Shown here in pieces: positions 1-7,362 of a stretch of 64,000 nucleotides of DNA. Origin of the DNA: Microtetraspora glauca (GTDB lineage: Bacteria; Actinomycetota; Actinomycetes; Streptomycetales; Streptomycetaceae); NCBI GenBank assembly GCA_000721275.1, contig JOFO01000034.1:1-64000 (forward strand), read 5' to 3'. The notes under the pieces were generated by a model. That model was given only the letters and a program-made list of their open reading frames with translations. It searched no databases and was not told the origin of the DNA. The translations under genes and the position numbers were made by a program. Each line of letters begins with the position of its first letter. Position 1 is the stretch's first letter.

Positions 1-751
1 GTCCCGTACCCGAGTCCGGACCGCCGTCCGCGCCGGCCCCGGCCCCCGCCCCCCGGCTCCGCCCCGGACCCGCCTGCTCACCGACCCGCTCCGGCCGCTC
101 GGTCCGCTCTGGCCGCCCGGACGGCTCGCCGCCCGGCGTCGCGGCGCCCGCCGCGGGCCCGCCGGCGTCAGGGTCTTCCGCCGACTCCCCCTCCAGCGCC
201 GCCAGTTCCGCCAGCGCCGCCTCCGGGTCCTCCGCCCCCGCCGCCGCGAGGACCCGCAGGACCTCGGCGTCCCCCTGCCGCTCCAGGCCGCGCAGCACGT
301 ACGCCGCGCGGGCGGGCGCGGAGAGCCGGGCGAGCAGCTGGTCCAGGGCCAGTTCGTCGGCCCCGCCCGCCCGGGGGAACAGCCGCAGCCCCCACACCTG
401 CGGCAGCAGCGGCGGCAGCTGGGCGCGGCGCGGCAGGGCCAGGCGCCGCAGCGGCAGCCCGGCCACCAGCGCCTGCCGCAGCACCTCGCCGCGCACATAC
501 GCGTACCCGGGATCCACCGCGTCCTCCGGCCGCCGCGCCCCGGGCACGGCGGGCCCCGGCACCCGCCGCCGCGGCAGGGCGCGCTGGACGAGCGCGTGTG
601 CGGTCAGCACCCGCCGGTTGCGCCCCAGCGTCGGCGGCAGGACCAGATAGGCGATGCGTACGAGGCGCGGATAGCGCTCGACGAGGGCGGCCTCGGCCTG
701 CTCGACGTCGACGGGCCCCACGGGCGACGGGACGAGATCCTGGGTGCTCAC
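1..751 (-). CDS. Conserved hypothetical protein, 3' part beyond window edge (partial)
   Basis: A leftward reading frame opens with GTG at 751 (product begins VSTQDLVPSPVGPVDVEQAE) and stays open to base 1, so the C-terminus lies outside the window. The visible 250 residues start with a segment whose pattern (ERYPRLVRIAYLVLP) recalls the helix of sigma-factor region 2. They continue with Leu/Arg-rich helices and then a Glu/Gly/Pro-rich low-complexity stretch. Codon use is typical, with G/C at nearly all third positions. I recognise it as a type of conserved streptomycete protein without known function. The sigma-factor resemblance is weak and I do not claim the function. No strong ribosome binding site precedes the GTG. 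Confidence 0.6.
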   Translation of the reverse strand, partial: MSTQDLVPSPVGPVDVEQAEAALVERYPRLVRIAYLVLPPTLGRNRRVLTAHALVQRALPRRRVPGPAVPGARRPEDAVDPGYAYVRGEVLRQALVAGLPLRRLALPRRAQLPPLLPQVWGLRLFPRAGGADELALDQLLARLSAPARAAYVLRGLERQGDAEVLRVLAAAGAEDPEAALAELAALEGESAEDPDAGGPAAGAATPGGEPSGRPERTERPERVGEQAGPGRSRGAGAGAGADGGPDSGTG

Positions 752-823
752 GTTCAGCAGAACGAGCGATTCTTCCGATGGTCACCCCGGGGCCGGGCGC
801 CCGGGGGCGCGCGGCGGCGCCCG

Positions 824-1624
824 CTACGCCGCGACCACCGTCAGCCGCTCCCGGAGCAGGGCGGTGAGCTCGTCGGGAACGCCCAGGCCGTCGCGTACGT
901 ACGCCTCCAGCGAGCCGTGGCGGGCCGCCACCTCCTCCAGCGCCGCGTCCAGGTACTCCGGCCTGACCCCGACCAGCGCCAGGACCAGATCGGGGTCGCC
1001 GCCCTGGGTGACGAAGCCCTCGATCATCGGCGCGAACGCCTGCCGCACCGCCGGGTTGACCGCCAGGTACTCCTCCCGGACGGTCGCCTCGTCCGCGCCG
1101 AGCAGCCCGAGCACCACCGTCGCCGCCCAGCCGGTGCGGTCCTTGCCGGCCGTGCAGTGGAAGAGCAGCGGCCCCGCGCCGGGCGTGGCCAGCTCGGTGA
1201 GCAGGGTCCGGTAGGAGGCGCGGGCCGAGTCGCTGGTCACGAAGGCGCGGTAGGTGCCCTGCATCGCGTCGCGGATCCGCCCGCCGCCGAGGTGCCGCTC
1301 GGCGAGCGCCGGGTCGCCGAGCAGCGTCTTGAGCCGGGCCGCCGGCGGCAGTCCGCTCGCCGCGAGCTGGTCGGCGAGCACGTCGGCGACGACCGCCCGC
1401 GCGCCGTCCGGCAGCCGGTCGGGCCGGTCGGCCCGCTCGGCGGCGGTCCGCAGGTCGACGACGGTACGGATCTTGAGCGCGCTCACCGGCTCCTCGTCGG
1501 GCTCCAGCCGGTCGAGCTGGGCGGACCGCAGGACGAGCCCGGACCGTACGGAGCGCCCGCCGCCCAGCGGGAGACCGCCGAGGTCCCGCAGGTTGGCGAC
1601 GGAGGTGGCGGGTATCGCGGCCAT
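824..1624 (-). CDS. Tyrosine/serine-type protein phosphatase (DSP family)
   Basis: The 266-residue product carries the cysteine phosphatase signature HCTAGKDRTGW at about residues 156-166, i.e. the HCX5R loop with Cys157 as nucleophile and Arg163 as phosphate binder. The N-terminal NLRDLGGLPL and RSGLVLRSAQLDRL patterns are typical of the bacterial Tyr/Ser phosphatase (Y_phosphatase3) family, which removes phosphate from phosphotyrosine or other phosphoesters; the substrate is not predictable. The start is ATG 1624; a longer frame exists upstream but lacks homology-like sequence. It is divergent from the gene at 1913, with about 290 bases of shared upstream region. No signal peptide, so it is cytoplasmic. 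Confidence 0.88.
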   Translation of the reverse strand: MAAIPATSVANLRDLGGLPLGGGRSVRSGLVLRSAQLDRLEPDEEPVSALKIRTVVDLRTAAERADRPDRLPDGARAVVADVLADQLAASGLPPAARLKTLLGDPALAERHLGGGRIRDAMQGTYRAFVTSDSARASYRTLLTELATPGAGPLLFHCTAGKDRTGWAATVVLGLLGADEATVREEYLAVNPAVRQAFAPMIEGFVTQGGDPDLVLALVGVRPEYLDAALEEVAARHGSLEAYVRDGLGVPDELTALLRERLTVVAA

Positions 1625-1912
1625 GCGGTCGGGCTCCTCCCGTCGGGCGGCTGTCGTCCCCCCGGCGCCGGTCTCTGTCCTCCCGACCGTAAGCGCCCCG
1701 CCCCGCCCCGGCACCCCGAACCGCACCGCACAGCCCGCAGCCGCAACCACCTCCGCGCACGACCTCCCGCGCCGTGCCCACACCGAGAGGCGGTCCGCGC
1801 CCGCGACAAGAGGGGCTCCGTACCCCCGCCGAGAGGCGTCCCGCCCCCGGGAAAGTAGTCCGTTCCGTACCACCGGCAGGCGGTCTGTGCCGTCCGGCGC
1901 ACGGGTGACAGC
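1625..1912. other. Divergent intergenic region, no gene
   Basis: This 288-base stretch separates the leftward phosphatase gene from the rightward membrane-protein gene and must carry both promoters. I see no reliable -35/-10 pair, no clear operator and no small ORF with a ribosome binding site. Confidence 0.4.
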
Positions 1913-2569
1913 ATGGCCCCGATGACGCATCCCCGGTCGCCGCTGCGCGCCTTGAGAGCCGCCCTGTTCGCGGTCGTCTGCGTCGTCCTGGCCGCGGTGG
2001 GGCATTCGTCCATGTCTGCGCACTCCCTCGGCCCGCTCACCCTTCTCACCGCCCTGGCCGCGACCGCCGCCGTCGCGTGGTGCGCGGCCGGCCGCCGCCG
2101 CGGCCCCGCCGCCTGCGCGGGCGGCACCCTCGCCGCCCAGGGCGCCCTCCACGTCGCCTTCTCCCTCACCGGCGCCCACGCCCCGGCCGCCGGCGCCGCC
2201 CCGCACGCCGCGCACCCGGCGCACGCCGCCCACCGGGCCGCCGCCCCCGACGGCCTCGCCGCCGTCCTGGACGGAGGCCCCGGCATGCTCGCCGCGCACC
2301 TGCTGGCCGCGCTGGTCTGCGGGCTGTGGCTGGCCCGCGGCGAGGCCGCGTTCTTCGCGCTCGCGGAGGCCGCGCTCACCCCGCTGAGGCACCTCCTCGC
2401 CGTCCCGCTCGGGCCCGTGCCCGTCCCCGCCGACCCGCGCCGTCCGGTCCGGCGCCCGCGCCGCGGCGCCCGGCGCCCGCACGTCGTCGTCCTCGCGCAC
2501 GTCCTCTCCCGGCGCGGCCCGCCCCGGCCGTCCGTCCCCCGCGCCACGGTCCTCGGTCCGCTCGTCTGA
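1913..2569 (+). CDS. Integral membrane protein upstream of PepSY protein
   Basis: The 218-residue product has three or four hydrophobic segments: roughly residues 14-32, 42-58, 70-85 and 125-145. A His/Ala-rich loop with repeated HAAH motifs lies between the third and fourth, and a basic Arg/Pro-rich tail follows. The His-rich loop could bind a metal such as copper or heme iron, which is inference only. It ends 60 bases before the PepSY-TM gene on the same strand, so the two are probably co-transcribed. The start could be ATG 1913 or the ATG three codons later. No specific family recognised. Confidence 0.72.
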   Translation: MAPMTHPRSPLRALRAALFAVVCVVLAAVGHSSMSAHSLGPLTLLTALAATAAVAWCAAGRRRGPAACAGGTLAAQGALHVAFSLTGAHAPAAGAAPHAAHPAHAAHRAAAPDGLAAVLDGGPGMLAAHLLAALVCGLWLARGEAAFFALAEAALTPLRHLLAVPLGPVPVPADPRRPVRRPRRGARRPHVVVLAHVLSRRGPPRPSVPRATVLGPLV

Positions 2570-2629
2570 CGCCGGGGGCCGCTTCCCCCTGCCCGACGGC
2601 AGACCCCTCACGAGACTCCGAGGACAGTC

Positions 2630-4084
2630 ATGACCATCGACGATCCCGCACGCCCCGAGACGCCCGCGGCACCCCCAGCAGCCCCGGCGGCCTCCTCCGC
2701 AACACCCGCCTCACCCGCGCCCGGCCGCCCGGGTGCCTGGAGCGCCCTGCGTCCGCTCCTCCTCCGGCTCCACTTCACCGCCGGACTCCTCGTCGCCCCC
2801 TTCCTGCTCGTCGCCGCGCTCAGCGGACTCCTGTACGCGCTCTCCTTCCAGGCCGAGAAGGTCGTGTACGCGCACGAGCTGGAGGTCCCCGTCGGCGACA
2901 CCGTCCTGCCGCTGGACCGCCAGGTCGGCATCGCCCGCAAGGTGAACCCGGACGGCACCGTCACCGCCGTCTGGCCCGCCGCCGAACCGGGCGCGACCAC
3001 CCGCGTCCTGATGGCCGACCCGGAGGCGCCCGAGGGCACCTCGCTGGCCGTCTTCGTCGACCCGTACACCGGCGACGTGCGCGGACAGCTGCCCAGCTAC
3101 GGCAGCACCGGCGCCCTGCCGCTGCGCACCTGGATCGACGGCCTCCACCGCGACCTGCACCTCGGCGAACCCGGCCGGGTCTACAGCGAACTGGCCGCCA
3201 GCTGGCTGTGGGTGCTGGTCCTCGGCGGTCTGGTCCTCTGGTTCGCCCGGCGCCGCACGAAGCGGCGGGCGCTGCTGCTGCCCGAGGGCGGCCCGAAGTC
3301 CCGCCGCCGCACCCTCTCCTGGCACGGCTCGGTCGGCCTGTGGGCGGCGCTCGGCCTGCTGCTGCTCTCGGCGACGGGCCTGACCTGGTCGCGGTACGCG
3401 GGTGAGAACATCGGCGCCCTCCAGGACCGGCTGGGCGGCGCGACCCCGACCCTCTCGGCGGGCGCCGCCCCCGGCGCGGGCTCCGAGCACGCGGGCCACG
3501 GACCCGGCCACGGGACGGGCAGCGGCGAGCCTTCCGCGACCGCCGACATCGGCTACGACCGGGCGGTCGCGGCGGCCCGCGCCGCCGGCCTCGACAGCGC
3601 CTCGATAGCCGTGGCGCCGCCCGCCGACGGCAGCGGCTACGTCGTGAAGGAGACCGACAAGCAGTTCCCGGTGGAGCTGGACGCGGTCGCCCTGGACCCG
3701 GCCGACGGCACCGTCCTCGACCGGCTCCGCTTCGCCGACTATCCGGTCCTCGCCCAGCTGACCCGGATCGGCATCGACGCCCACACCGGTGTCTTCCTGG
3801 GCCTGTTCAACCAGCTGGTGCTCGCCGCGCTCGCCCTCGCGCTGGCGCTGATGATCCTCTGGGGCTACCGCATGTGGTGGCTGCGCCGCCCGCGCCGTCC
3901 GGTGGGCCGGGGCGCCTGGCGGCGGGTGCCGGTGACGCTGCTGCTGCCGCTCGCGGCGGCGACCGCCGTCGTCGGCTGGTTCGTCCCGCTGCTCGGCGTC
4001 AGCCTGCTGGTGCTGCTGGCCGCGGAGCTCGTCCTCACCCTGGCGGGCAGGGCGAGGACGAAGCACCCGGACCGGGCGGCCTAG
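2630..4084 (+). CDS. PepSY-associated TM helix protein
   Basis: The 484-residue protein has the PepSY-TM architecture. An N-terminal membrane anchor (about 46-68, with the LLLRLHFTAGLLVAPFLLV pattern) is followed by an extracytoplasmic PepSY-like domain containing IDGLHRDLHLGEPGR. Then come a membrane helix (about 187-205), a third helix (about 228-248), a second PepSY-like region (about 300-380) and C-terminal helices. A His/Gly-rich linker (HAGHGPGHG) sits near residue 290. Members of this family are linked to iron/siderophore reduction and peptidase inhibition. The start is ATG 2630. Its last codons overlap the convergent winged-helix gene by four bases. Confidence 0.85.
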   Translation: MTIDDPARPETPAAPPAAPAASSATPASPAPGRPGAWSALRPLLLRLHFTAGLLVAPFLLVAALSGLLYALSFQAEKVVYAHELEVPVGDTVLPLDRQVGIARKVNPDGTVTAVWPAAEPGATTRVLMADPEAPEGTSLAVFVDPYTGDVRGQLPSYGSTGALPLRTWIDGLHRDLHLGEPGRVYSELAASWLWVLVLGGLVLWFARRRTKRRALLLPEGGPKSRRRTLSWHGSVGLWAALGLLLLSATGLTWSRYAGENIGALQDRLGGATPTLSAGAAPGAGSEHAGHGPGHGTGSGEPSATADIGYDRAVAAARAAGLDSASIAVAPPADGSGYVVKETDKQFPVELDAVALDPADGTVLDRLRFADYPVLAQLTRIGIDAHTGVFLGLFNQLVLAALALALALMILWGYRMWWLRRPRRPVGRGAWRRVPVTLLLPLAAATAVVGWFVPLLGVSLLVLLAAELVLTLAGRARTKHPDRAA

Positions 4085-4602
4085 GGCAGGTACTTGTAGC
4101 CGACCCGCCGCACGGTCTGGATCGTGCGGCGGTGCTCGGCGCCCAGCTTGCGCCGCAGCCGGGCCACGTGCACGTCGACCGTGCGCCCGTCGCCCACGTG
4201 CCCGTACCCCCACACCGTCTGCACCAGCTGGTCGCGGGTGTGCACCCGGTGCGGGTGGGCGACGAGGTGGGCGAGCAGTTCGAACTCCAGGTACGTCAGG
4301 TCGAGCGCCCGCCCGTCGACGGTGGCGACCCGCCGGTCGGCGTCGATGGTGACGGGCCCCTCGGGCACCGCCCCGGGTTCGGGCTCCGGCTGCGCGTCCG
4401 CCGGCAGCAGCACCAGATAGCCGACCATCGGCGGACGGCCCGGCAGTGCGGGCAGGGCGTTCGGGGGCGCCGGCAGCAGCGTGGCGCCCGGCGGCAGGAA
4501 GTCGGCGACCCGGGCCAGCCCGGCGACCTCGTCGGGGGCGACGGCGCGCAGCCGGGGACGGGGAGCGGCGAGCGGGGTGGCGGCAGCCTGGGTGTGGGCC
4601 AT
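4081..4602 (-). CDS. Winged-helix (OmpR/PhoB-type) DNA-binding regulator without a receiver domain
   Basis: The C-terminal half of this 173-residue protein (about 80-173) is a PhoB/OmpR-type winged helix. It contains LDLTYLEFELLAHLVAHPHR, the recognition helix region GRTVDVHVARLRRKLG, and the terminal VRRVGYKYLP wing. The N-terminal 75 residues do not contain the Asp triad of a response-regulator receiver, so it is an orphan regulator that is not controlled by phosphorylation. The ATG at 4602 follows a weak AG-rich sequence. It lies just downstream of a 40-codon small ORF on the same strand and upstream of glnII in the reverse orientation. Target genes cannot be read from the sequence. Confidence 0.86.
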   Translation of the reverse strand: MAHTQAAATPLAAPRPRLRAVAPDEVAGLARVADFLPPGATLLPAPPNALPALPGRPPMVGYLVLLPADAQPEPEPGAVPEGPVTIDADRRVATVDGRALDLTYLEFELLAHLVAHPHRVHTRDQLVQTVWGYGHVGDGRTVDVHVARLRRKLGAEHRRTIQTVRRVGYKYLP

Positions 4603-4701
4603 GGGAGTCTCAGCTCTCTCGCGAAGAAACGGACGGACAGGCGTCGTACGTCACCGCGCGTCGGCCGAAGGCCGGGACCGGACACGTCTCCGGTCGGGGC
4701 T

Positions 4702-4824
4702 TTAGAGGGCCGGCGCGTTCCTCACGCGCCGACAGCACCGGTCGAAGTCGTGGTGCTGCCGGGAAGGCCAGAACGGTTCGAGGTCGTACCGACCCCGTGC
4801 GCTGTCGTTCTGGATGCTGGCCAT
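4702..4824 (-). CDS. Small 40-residue ORF upstream of the winged-helix gene
   Basis: A short frame from ATG 4824 to TAA 4702 encodes MASIQNDSARGRYDLEPFWP followed by 20 more residues rich in His, Asp, Arg and Cys (two adjacent Cys near residue 31). Third codon positions are strongly G/C as expected for a real gene here, and it stands alone between two intergenic hairpins. It is 99 bases upstream of the regulator on the same strand, so it could be a leader peptide or an independent small protein. The ribosome binding site is poor (an AGGGAT abutting the ATG). Function unknown. Confidence 0.55.
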   Translation of the reverse strand: MASIQNDSARGRYDLEPFWPSRQHHDFDRCCRRVRNAPAL

Positions 4825-4906
4825 ATCCCTATTAAACCAGCAGGGAACCGTGCGGGGCACCCGCCCGTCGGCCGCTGTCCACACCCTGGGACACGCGTCC
4901 ACGCGA

Positions 4907-4937
4907 AAGTGCCCGCCGGGCGGACCGGCGGGCACTT
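4907..4937 (-). terminator. Perfect 13-bp hairpin downstream of glnII
   Basis: Positions 4907-4919 and 4925-4937 form a perfect 13-bp stem with a 5-base loop, about 40 bases past the glnII stop codon. This is the strong GC-stem type of terminator common in Streptomyces, without a long U run. Confidence 0.75.
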
Positions 4938-4977
4938 CGGCGGAACGGGCGGGCGGCCGCCCGCGTCTGGCGGAGGA

Positions 4978-6009
4978 TCAGACCTGGCCGGCCTTCTCCA
5001 GCGCCTCGCAGCAGGTGTCCACCAGCAGGCGGGTCACCACGTACGGGTCGACGTTCGCGTTCGGGCGGCGGTCCTCGATGTAGCCCTTGCGGTCCTGCTC
5101 GACCTGCCACGGGATGCGGACCGAGGCGCCGCGGTCGGAGACGCCGTAGGAGTACTGGTCCCACGGGGCGGTCTCGTGCAGGCCGGTCAGGCGGTCGTCG
5201 ATGCCGGCGCCGTAGTTCTTCACGTGGTCGAGCGGCTTCGAGCCCTCGCCCAGCGCCTCGCAGGCGGTGATGATCGCGTCGTAGCCCTCGCGCATCGCCT
5301 TGGTGGAGAAGTTGGTGTGCGCGCCGGCGCCGTTCCAGTCGCCCTTCACCGGCTTCGGGTCGAGCGTCGCGGCGACGTTGAAGTCCTCGGCCGTGCGGTA
5401 CAGCAGCCAGCGGGCCACCCACAGCTGGTCGGAGACCTCCAGCGGGGCCAGCGGGCCGACCTGGAACTCCCACTGGCCGGGCATGACCTCGGCGTTGATG
5501 CCGGAGATGCCCAGACCCGCCTTGAGGCAGTTCTCCAGGTGCGCCTCGACGATCGGACGGCCGTGGATCTCGTCCACGCCGACGCCGCAGTAGTAGCCGC
5601 CCTGCGGGGCCGGGAAGCCGTTCACCGGGAAGCCCAGCGGACGGGTGCCCTCGAAGAAGGTGTACTCCTGCTCGATGCCGAAGATCGGCTCCTGCGCGGC
5701 GTACTTCGCGGCGACCTCGGCCAGCGCGGCACGGGTGTTGGACTCGTGCGGCGTCATGTCCGTGTTGAGGACCTCGCACAGCACCAGGACGTCGTTGCCG
5801 CCGCGGATCGGGTCCGGGCAGGAGAAGACCGGCTTGAGGACGCGGTCCGACGCGTGGCCCTTGGCCTGGTTGGTGCTGGAACCGTCGAAGCCCCAGATCG
5901 GCAGCTCCGCCAGCGGCAGACCCTCACCGGCGATGATCTTCGTCTTGGAGCGAAGCTTCGCGGTCGGCTCGGTGCCGTCGATCCAGATGTACTCAGCCTT
6001 GAAGGTCAC
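4978..6009 (-). CDS. glnII: Glutamine synthetase type II
   Basis: The 343-residue product starts at GTG 6009 (VTFKAEYIWIDGTEPTAKLR) and is eukaryote-type GSII, making glutamine from glutamate, ammonia and ATP. Diagnostic segments are WGFDGSSTNQA near residue 55, the ATP/metal region FGIEQEYTF, the GGYYCGVG stretch, NGAGAHTNFSTK and RIPWQVEQDRKGYIEDRRP near the C-terminus. Length equals that usual for streptomycete GlnII. Unlike GSI, this enzyme has no adenylylation Tyr and is regulated mainly by transcription. A GlnR-type operator lies at 6161-6198, upstream on the same strand. An in-frame upstream ATG exists but the sequence before GTG 6009 does not look like GSII. Confidence 0.97.
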   Translation of the reverse strand: MTFKAEYIWIDGTEPTAKLRSKTKIIAGEGLPLAELPIWGFDGSSTNQAKGHASDRVLKPVFSCPDPIRGGNDVLVLCEVLNTDMTPHESNTRAALAEVAAKYAAQEPIFGIEQEYTFFEGTRPLGFPVNGFPAPQGGYYCGVGVDEIHGRPIVEAHLENCLKAGLGISGINAEVMPGQWEFQVGPLAPLEVSDQLWVARWLLYRTAEDFNVAATLDPKPVKGDWNGAGAHTNFSTKAMREGYDAIITACEALGEGSKPLDHVKNYGAGIDDRLTGLHETAPWDQYSYGVSDRGASVRIPWQVEQDRKGYIEDRRPNANVDPYVVTRLLVDTCCEALEKAGQV

Positions 6010-6160
6010 GGGGTCATCCTTAGGGCGTGGCGTGCTGCTGCGGGGATCCGCGGCGGCTCGCGGCACTGCGAGAAGTCGCGGGGCGGCGCCGGACGCCCGG
6101 CCGGTGCCCCGGCCCGCCGCGTACGGCACCTTTCGTGTGACCGCAGCTTCGCAACACGGG

Positions 6161-6198
6161 ATTTCCCTTCGGTTGCCCGTTTGTGAACCCCGTGTTAC
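6161..6198 (-). promoter_or_regulatory. GlnR operator of glnII
   Basis: Read on the minus strand, the sequence is GTAAC-n6-TTCAC-n6-GCAAC-n6-GAAAT, four half sites exactly 11 bases apart. The actinobacterial GlnR consensus is gTnAc-n6-GaAAc-n6-GtnAC-n6-GAAAc. Sites 1, 3 and 4 fit well and site 2 is degenerate. It is about 150 bases upstream of the glnII start and abuts the stop codon of the upstream gene. GlnR is known to activate glnII under nitrogen limitation. Confidence 0.85.
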
Positions 6199-7362
6199 TC
6201 AGCTTTCCCGCTCCGCCCGCACGGCCTGTGCGAGCCCGTGCGCGTCCAGCAGTCCGCCGAAGCCGGCCGACCGGATCCGCCGGACCAGCTCGTCCCGCGT
6301 GATTCCCAGCGCCTCCGCCGTCCGCCCCGGATGCCAGTCGCAGGACGCCAGCCTGCGCAGCAGATAACCCCGCCTGACCTGCGCGTCCGTCAGCCGGAAG
6401 GTCTTCAGATAGGCCGTCCGCCCCTTGTGGTCGGTGATCAGCTCGCCGATGTGCTGCTCCCGCCCGTCCCGCGCGAACGGCGGCAGGAACCGGTACAGCG
6501 CGAACGACCCCATGCGGTACACCCGCTCGAAGGCGTACGGGGTCTCCAGCAGGTCCCGCGCCATCAGCCCGTCGTGCGCCGCCGCCCAGCGCCGCTCCTG
6601 CTCCCGCGCCGCCGCCCGCAGGTCCGCGAGGTCCCGGATGCCGCCCGCGCCGTCCCGGATCCGGGCCTCGAATCCGGGCACCGGCGCGCCGTAGTGCGCG
6701 TACTGGTGCACCAGCTCGCCGTACAGGTCCTCCACCAGCGTCGGGTGCAGCAGCCGGTAGTCCTCCGGGTGCGGCACGACGAACGCCGCCGCGAGCGCGT
6801 CCGCCGCGTACACCATCACCCCGCACTGCCCCGGGTGCAGCTCGAAGACCCGCAGCGCCTCCGCGAGCCCCGGCACGTCCCACCCGGCGTACGCCGCCTC
6901 CGCGCGCGGCGAGAGCCCCTGCCGCAGCGCGGTCCGCGACCACTCGTCCCACAGCACGGACGGCCCGCCGAAGTGCAGCGCCAGATACCCCTCCAGCGCC
7001 AGGTGCAGCGGCAGGAACCGCAGCCGTCGCCCGCCGTGCCGCCGCTTCGCGAGCCGGTGGTGCGCGGCGCGCACCGGCACGGCGGCCGGCGCCCCGTCCC
7101 CGAGCCGCGTCCCGTACGCCGCCTCCTCGCGCCCCGCCCCCGACCAGTCCGCGACGAAACCGTGCGGCACGTACGAGGTGTAGGCGGTGCCGTCGCCGAC
7201 GTCCACGACGGCGTCCCCCTCGGGGTCCCCGTCCGCCGCGTACACCTCCCGGCTCAGCCGCAGCCCCGCCACCGGTTCGGCCCGCACCAGCGGCACCAGC
7301 CGCACCCCGCCCCACACCTGCGCGGGCCGGGTCTCCAGCCCGGTCAGATCGATCCGCGTCAC
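6199..7362 (-). CDS. Conserved protein with C-terminal helix-turn-helix, partner of the vWA protein (ARPP-like)
   Basis: This 387-residue protein starts at GTG 7362, overlapping the stop of the vWA gene by four bases (GTGA), so the two are translationally coupled. The N-terminal 150 residues are beta-rich with TRPAQVWGGVRLVPL near the start. The middle region is helical with conserved aromatic and His residues (HPGQCGVMVY, HQYAHYGAPVPGFEARI). The C-terminal 55 residues include KTFRLTDAQVRRGYLLRRL and GRTAEALGITRDELVRRI, a Fis-like helix-turn-helix. It resembles the ARPP families that comparative genomics associates with RNA-repair and ADP-ribose systems, but this assignment is from memory. 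Cytoplasmic; biochemical role unknown. Confidence 0.75.
   Translation of the reverse strand: MTRIDLTGLETRPAQVWGGVRLVPLVRAEPVAGLRLSREVYAADGDPEGDAVVDVGDGTAYTSYVPHGFVADWSGAGREEAAYGTRLGDGAPAAVPVRAAHHRLAKRRHGGRRLRFLPLHLALEGYLALHFGGPSVLWDEWSRTALRQGLSPRAEAAYAGWDVPGLAEALRVFELHPGQCGVMVYAADALAAAFVVPHPEDYRLLHPTLVEDLYGELVHQYAHYGAPVPGFEARIRDGAGGIRDLADLRAAAREQERRWAAAHDGLMARDLLETPYAFERVYRMGSFALYRFLPPFARDGREQHIGELITDHKGRTAYLKTFRLTDAQVRRGYLLRRLASCDWHPGRTAEALGITRDELVRRIRSAGFGGLLDAHGLAQAVRAERES

Noticed and set aside
3874-6186. A rightward frame of 770 codons running across the winged-helix gene and glnII
   Set aside because: It is the antisense of clear genes on the other strand, and glnII is unmistakable.
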